A program made the translations under genes and the position numbers. The notes beneath the pieces are model-generated. The model saw nothing but the letters and a program-made list of their open reading frames with translations, made no database searches and was not told where the DNA came from. Source: Pseudothauera lacus (lineage in GTDB: Bacteria; Pseudomonadota; Gammaproteobacteria; Burkholderiales; Rhodocyclaceae). Taken from it: a DNA stretch of 64,000 nt. Positions 60,288 through 64,000 of this stretch are shown here, one piece after another (within the stretch, counting starts at the first letter, position 1; each line of letters opens with the position of its first letter). The stretch covers positions 1-64,000 of the forward strand of contig NZ_PZKC01000011.1 in the NCBI RefSeq assembly GCF_003034845.1, in the 5' to 3' direction.

Positions 60288-61991
60288 CTACTGCTCGCGC
60301 GCGGCAGGCTGGCGGCGATTCTTGCGCGCCCCGGGGAGGGTGACCAGGCGGGTGGCTTCGGCCGCCGGCGGGCTCTCGCCAGGGACATTGCGCTTCGCCG
60401 AATGGGTCGTGAACATGCGCGCTTCGAGGGAGTCCGCCATGGCGTTGTAGGCGGCGAAGAGGCGCTCGAACTCGTCGTTGCGGTGCATGCGGATGCGACT
60501 GTCGAAGCGGCCCTGGGTGATGCGCCCGAGGGCGCGGCGGAGGATGTTGATGGGGATCGCCAGGCGCCTGGAGAGCATGTAGGCGCCGATGAATACGGTC
60601 ACCAGGGTGACCAGCAGCACCGCGATCATCGCTGCCAGCGTGGTGCGGTTGGCGGCCTGCAGGGCCTGGGTAGACAGGCCTACGCGCAGGCGCCCGAGCT
60701 CATGCTGCTGGTAGAGCACCGGGGTGTCGAAGAGGTAGAAGGGCTGGCCGCCGGCGTCGGTGGCCGCATACACCTGCTGGGCGCCGCGCTGCAGCACGCT
60801 GCGTGCACCGTCCGCGGGGTTGTGGGCGGCCTCTGCGGGCAGGGCGGTGGCGCTGCTCGCCACGACGCGGCCGCCGCGGTCGCTGACGGTCAGGTGAACG
60901 ATCTCGCGGTTGGTGGCCATCTGATCGACCAGGGCCTGGATGGCGATGTGGTCGTCGAGCAGCAGGTTCTCCGCGCTCTCCACCGCCAGCACCTGGGTGA
61001 GGCTGAGGCCATAGTCGAAGGCGACGTTCTTCATCGCCTCGTTCTGCTTGTGATACACCACACCCAGCCCGGCGGTCACGGTGACCGCGACCAGCGCGCT
61101 CATCACCGCGGTCCAGCGCATGCGCAGCGGGACGATGCGGCGGCCGCCCCAGGCGCTTTCACGCTCGGCGAGGAGCTCGTCGATGCGGCGCAGGTCGTCG
61201 ATCAGCTCGCTGCCGCTCTGGTAGCGCTGTTCGGGGTCGCGGGCGAGGAGGACGCTGACCAGTTCGAGGAGGGATTCGGGGACGTCGGCCTGCTTGGGCT
61301 TCAGCGGCGGCAGGGGGTCGTTGAGGATGCGGCGCAGCAACTCGTTGACGTTGCTGGTCTGGAACGGCGGATGGCCGGCGAGCAGCCAGTACAGCAGCAC
61401 GCCGAGGGCGTAGAGGTCGCAGCGTCCGTCGATCTGGCCGCCGCGGATCTGCTCGGGCGCCATGTAGTGCGGGGTGCCGGCGGCTGCAGGGGTGTCGATG
61501 CCGTCTTCGGCGGGCTCGTGGCGCAGGCGGGCAATGCCGAAGTCCATCACCTTGATGTTGCCGCCGTCGCCGATGACGGCGATGTTCTCCGGCTTGATGT
61601 CCTGGTGCACGACACCCTGGCGGTGGGCGTAGTCGAGCGCGTCGGCGATCTGCATGGCGATCTTCAGCACCATGCGCAAGGGCAGGGGGCCGTGACGTTC
61701 GACATAGGTTTCGAGGGTCGGGCCTTCGAGAAGCTCCATGGCGATGAAAGGCACGCCATTGGTGATGCCGACGTCGAAAATGGTGATGATCCCGGGGTGG
61801 GTGAGGGTGCCGGCGGCGCGCGCCTCGGAGAGGAAGCGGTAGCGGTGGGCCTCGTGTTCGGCGTACTCCGGACGCAGCGTCTTGATCGCCAGGATGCGGC
61901 GGATGCGCGGGTCGTAGCCGCGGTAGATCACCGACATCGCGCCGCGGCCGAGCTCGCCGCGCAGGATGTAGCGTCCGAGGCTTTCCTTCAC
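60288..61991 (-). CDS. Membrane Ser/Thr protein kinase with sensor and HAMP domains
   Basis: The 567-residue protein has an N-terminal Hanks-type kinase: GELGRGAMSV (residues 13-22), Lys 37 in LAIKTLRP, HQDIKPEN (129-136, the catalytic Asp 131) and DFGIA (150-154). The usual Arg before the Asp is Gln, so it is a non-RD kinase. A membrane helix (290-313), a periplasmic region, a second helix (452-474) and a HAMP domain follow. The kinase is cytoplasmic at the N-terminus, and HAMP lies at the C-terminus. The start is GTG. Confidence 0.92.
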   Translation of the reverse strand: MKESLGRYILRGELGRGAMSVIYRGYDPRIRRILAIKTLRPEYAEHEAHRYRFLSEARAAGTLTHPGIITIFDVGITNGVPFIAMELLEGPTLETYVERHGPLPLRMVLKIAMQIADALDYAHRQGVVHQDIKPENIAVIGDGGNIKVMDFGIARLRHEPAEDGIDTPAAAGTPHYMAPEQIRGGQIDGRCDLYALGVLLYWLLAGHPPFQTSNVNELLRRILNDPLPPLKPKQADVPESLLELVSVLLARDPEQRYQSGSELIDDLRRIDELLAERESAWGGRRIVPLRMRWTAVMSALVAVTVTAGLGVVYHKQNEAMKNVAFDYGLSLTQVLAVESAENLLLDDHIAIQALVDQMATNREIVHLTVSDRGGRVVASSATALPAEAAHNPADGARSVLQRGAQQVYAATDAGGQPFYLFDTPVLYQQHELGRLRVGLSTQALQAANRTTLAAMIAVLLVTLVTVFIGAYMLSRRLAIPINILRRALGRITQGRFDSRIRMHRNDEFERLFAAYNAMADSLEARMFTTHSAKRNVPGESPPAAEATRLVTLPGARKNRRQPAAREQ

Positions 61992-62001
61992 CTTGCGGCC
62001 C

Positions 62002-62517
62002 TCACAGGGCGACCAGCATCAGCGCTGCGGCGCCCAGCAGCGCTGCCGACAACGCCCATACCCACAGCGGGATGGCGCCGTTGCGCCGGTGCCGGCGGCC
62101 ACCGGCGCCGCCATGGAAGACGAACTCGGCGCGTCCGAAGCGCACGCGGTCGCCGTTCTTCAGCGGCCCCTCATGAACCTTGGCGTCGTTGATGTAGATG
62201 CCGTTGGTGGACAGGATGTTCATCACCCGGAAGCGTCCGCCATCGTTGATCACCCAGGCGTGCTGCGCGGAGACGCTGTCGTCGGGCAGCACGATGTCGT
62301 TGTCCTCGCGGCGGCCGATGGTGGTCTTGCTGCCGCGCAGGACGAAGCGCTGGTCGAGGAAGGGCGGCGTGCTGCCGAGCAGGGCGGCACGGTCGACGTC
62401 GCCGCTGCTGTCCGCGGAGGGCGAGGCGATGACCTCGGCGAGTTCGTCCGCCCGGAACAGGATGGTGCCCTGTGGCCCGGTCCATTCGTCCTTGCTGTGC
62501 TTGCTGTCCTTGCTCAC
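62002..62517 (-). CDS. FHA domain protein with a C-terminal membrane anchor
   Basis: The 171-residue protein has one FHA domain (KTTIGRREDNDIVLPDDSVSAQHA, described in part, and MNILSTNGIYINDAKV). The end is a membrane helix (IPLWVWALSAALLGAAALMLVAL region). FHA domains bind phosphothreonine, so it is a likely substrate or reader for the adjacent kinase. It uses a GTG start, ten bases before the kinase gene. Confidence 0.9.
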   Translation of the reverse strand: MSKDSKHSKDEWTGPQGTILFRADELAEVIASPSADSSGDVDRAALLGSTPPFLDQRFVLRGSKTTIGRREDNDIVLPDDSVSAQHAWVINDGGRFRVMNILSTNGIYINDAKVHEGPLKNGDRVRFGRAEFVFHGGAGGRRHRRNGAIPLWVWALSAALLGAAALMLVAL

Positions 62518-62600
62518 GCTCGTGCCCGCAGTTACCCGATTCAGGCAGCAGTATGCCCTTTAGGCAGTTGCGGAACAATCGTACCCGTCGTCGACCCGGC

Positions 62601-62987
62601 TCAGTGCAGCACGCGCGGCATCGCCAGCATGAAGGGGGGAATCTCGGCGTCGAAGCGCTGCCCGTCTTCCGCCGCCATCTGGTAGCTGCCCTGCATGGTG
62701 CCGACCGGAGTGGCGATGGCGGCAGCGCTGCGGTAGCTGAACTGCTGCCCGGGGGCAAGCACCGGCTGTTCGCCGATCACGCCTACGCCGCGCACTTCTT
62801 CCACCTTGCCGCGCGCATCGGTGATCAGCCAGTGACGGCTGATCAGTTGCGCGGCGACGGTGCCGGTGTTGGTGATGGTGATGTGGTAAGTGAAGACGTA
62901 ACGATCGTCGTCAGGGCTGGACTGCTCGGCGACGTACTCGGCGACGGCCTTCACCTCGATACGGTAGTTGTTGTCCGGAGTGCTCAC
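62601..62987 (-). CDS. apaG: ApaG (DUF525) protein
   Basis: The 128-residue protein is a fibronectin-like ApaG: YRIEVKAVAEYVAEQSSP, FTYHITITNTGTVAAQL, SRHWLITDA and GVGVIGEQPVLAPGQQF. The usual length (about 125) favours the GTG at 62987 over an ATG at 63029. In E. coli apaG lies with apaH, here 53 kb away. It diverges from purB. Confidence 0.92.
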   Translation of the reverse strand: MSTPDNNYRIEVKAVAEYVAEQSSPDDDRYVFTYHITITNTGTVAAQLISRHWLITDARGKVEEVRGVGVIGEQPVLAPGQQFSYRSAAAIATPVGTMQGSYQMAAEDGQRFDAEIPPFMLAMPRVLH

Positions 62988-63067
62988 GCAGGAACCTGTC
63001 TGTCGTCGGGGGGATGCCCGCGCACGCAACGCGACTGCCGCGGCGCTGCGGGTGAACGTTAAAATAG

Positions 63068-64000
<933 letters not shown>

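Overview
The window is high-GC, densely packed chromosomal DNA of a Gram-negative betaproteobacterium. Gene order and protein style best fit the Rhodocyclales (Thauera/Azoarcus-like); the genus is an inference. It has lipid A and Kdo genes (lpxC, waaA), a TolC-type outer-membrane channel, meso-diaminopimelate peptidoglycan genes (murE, mpl), the mraZ-to-lpxC division cluster and the rpsU-yqeY-dnaG-rpoD block. No rRNA, CRISPR array, phage or complete insertion sequence was seen.

Layout. Bases 1-306 are an element bounded by inverted repeats. 372-2275: YbhP-like phosphodiesterase and cardiolipin synthase ClsB. 2378-4755: CoA-binding protein, GluQ and an HDOD protein. 4942-7288: PIMT-like methyltransferase, rhodanese, TolC. 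7295-11002: waaA, apaH and a probable ornithine-lipid pair (OlsA-like, OlsB-like). 11093-13818: GT4 glycosyltransferase, PfkB kinase, glycine-zipper lipoprotein. 13872-20382 (minus): an eight-gene run ending in dgkA and including accB-accC, aroQ and a TlpA-type thioredoxin; mpl diverges from it. 21844-22734: alpha/beta hydrolase, then about 1.2 kb without genes, with repeats.

23733-25021 is the clearest accessory segment. A CAU-anticodon tRNA gene follows rpoD, and a perfect 109-bp copy of its 3' part plus terminator lies 1149 bp away. A VapBC-type toxin-antitoxin pair sits between the copies. This looks like a tRNA-targeted mini-island without an integrase. Then follow the rpoD-dnaG-yqeY-rpsU block, a dolP/diaA/yraN/rsmI block, pyrC, a small lipoprotein and an unusually long RNase P RNA.

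34756-52709 is the division and cell wall cluster: a promoter with MraZ boxes, then mraZ, rsmH, ftsL, ftsI, murE, murF, mraY, murD, ftsW, murG, murC, ddlB, ftsQ, ftsA, ftsZ, lpxC, mostly with 4-base start/stop overlaps. After it come an unlisted 59-codon membrane protein, a DciA-like protein, secA, argJ, a second HDOD protein, and a signalling set (PP2C phosphatase, LysM/TPR lipoprotein, membrane Ser/Thr kinase with HAMP, FHA protein). apaG and the 5' part of purB close the window.

Most of the window is ordinary core genome. The main oddities are a 121-bp tandem duplication of the accC start region, the tRNA-flanked VapBC segment, an expanded P12 arm in rnpB, a possible CTG start coupling the ornithine-lipid genes, an AT-rich hairpin before ftsZ, and several intergenic repeat families. 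I did not find a convincing wholly new multi-gene system.
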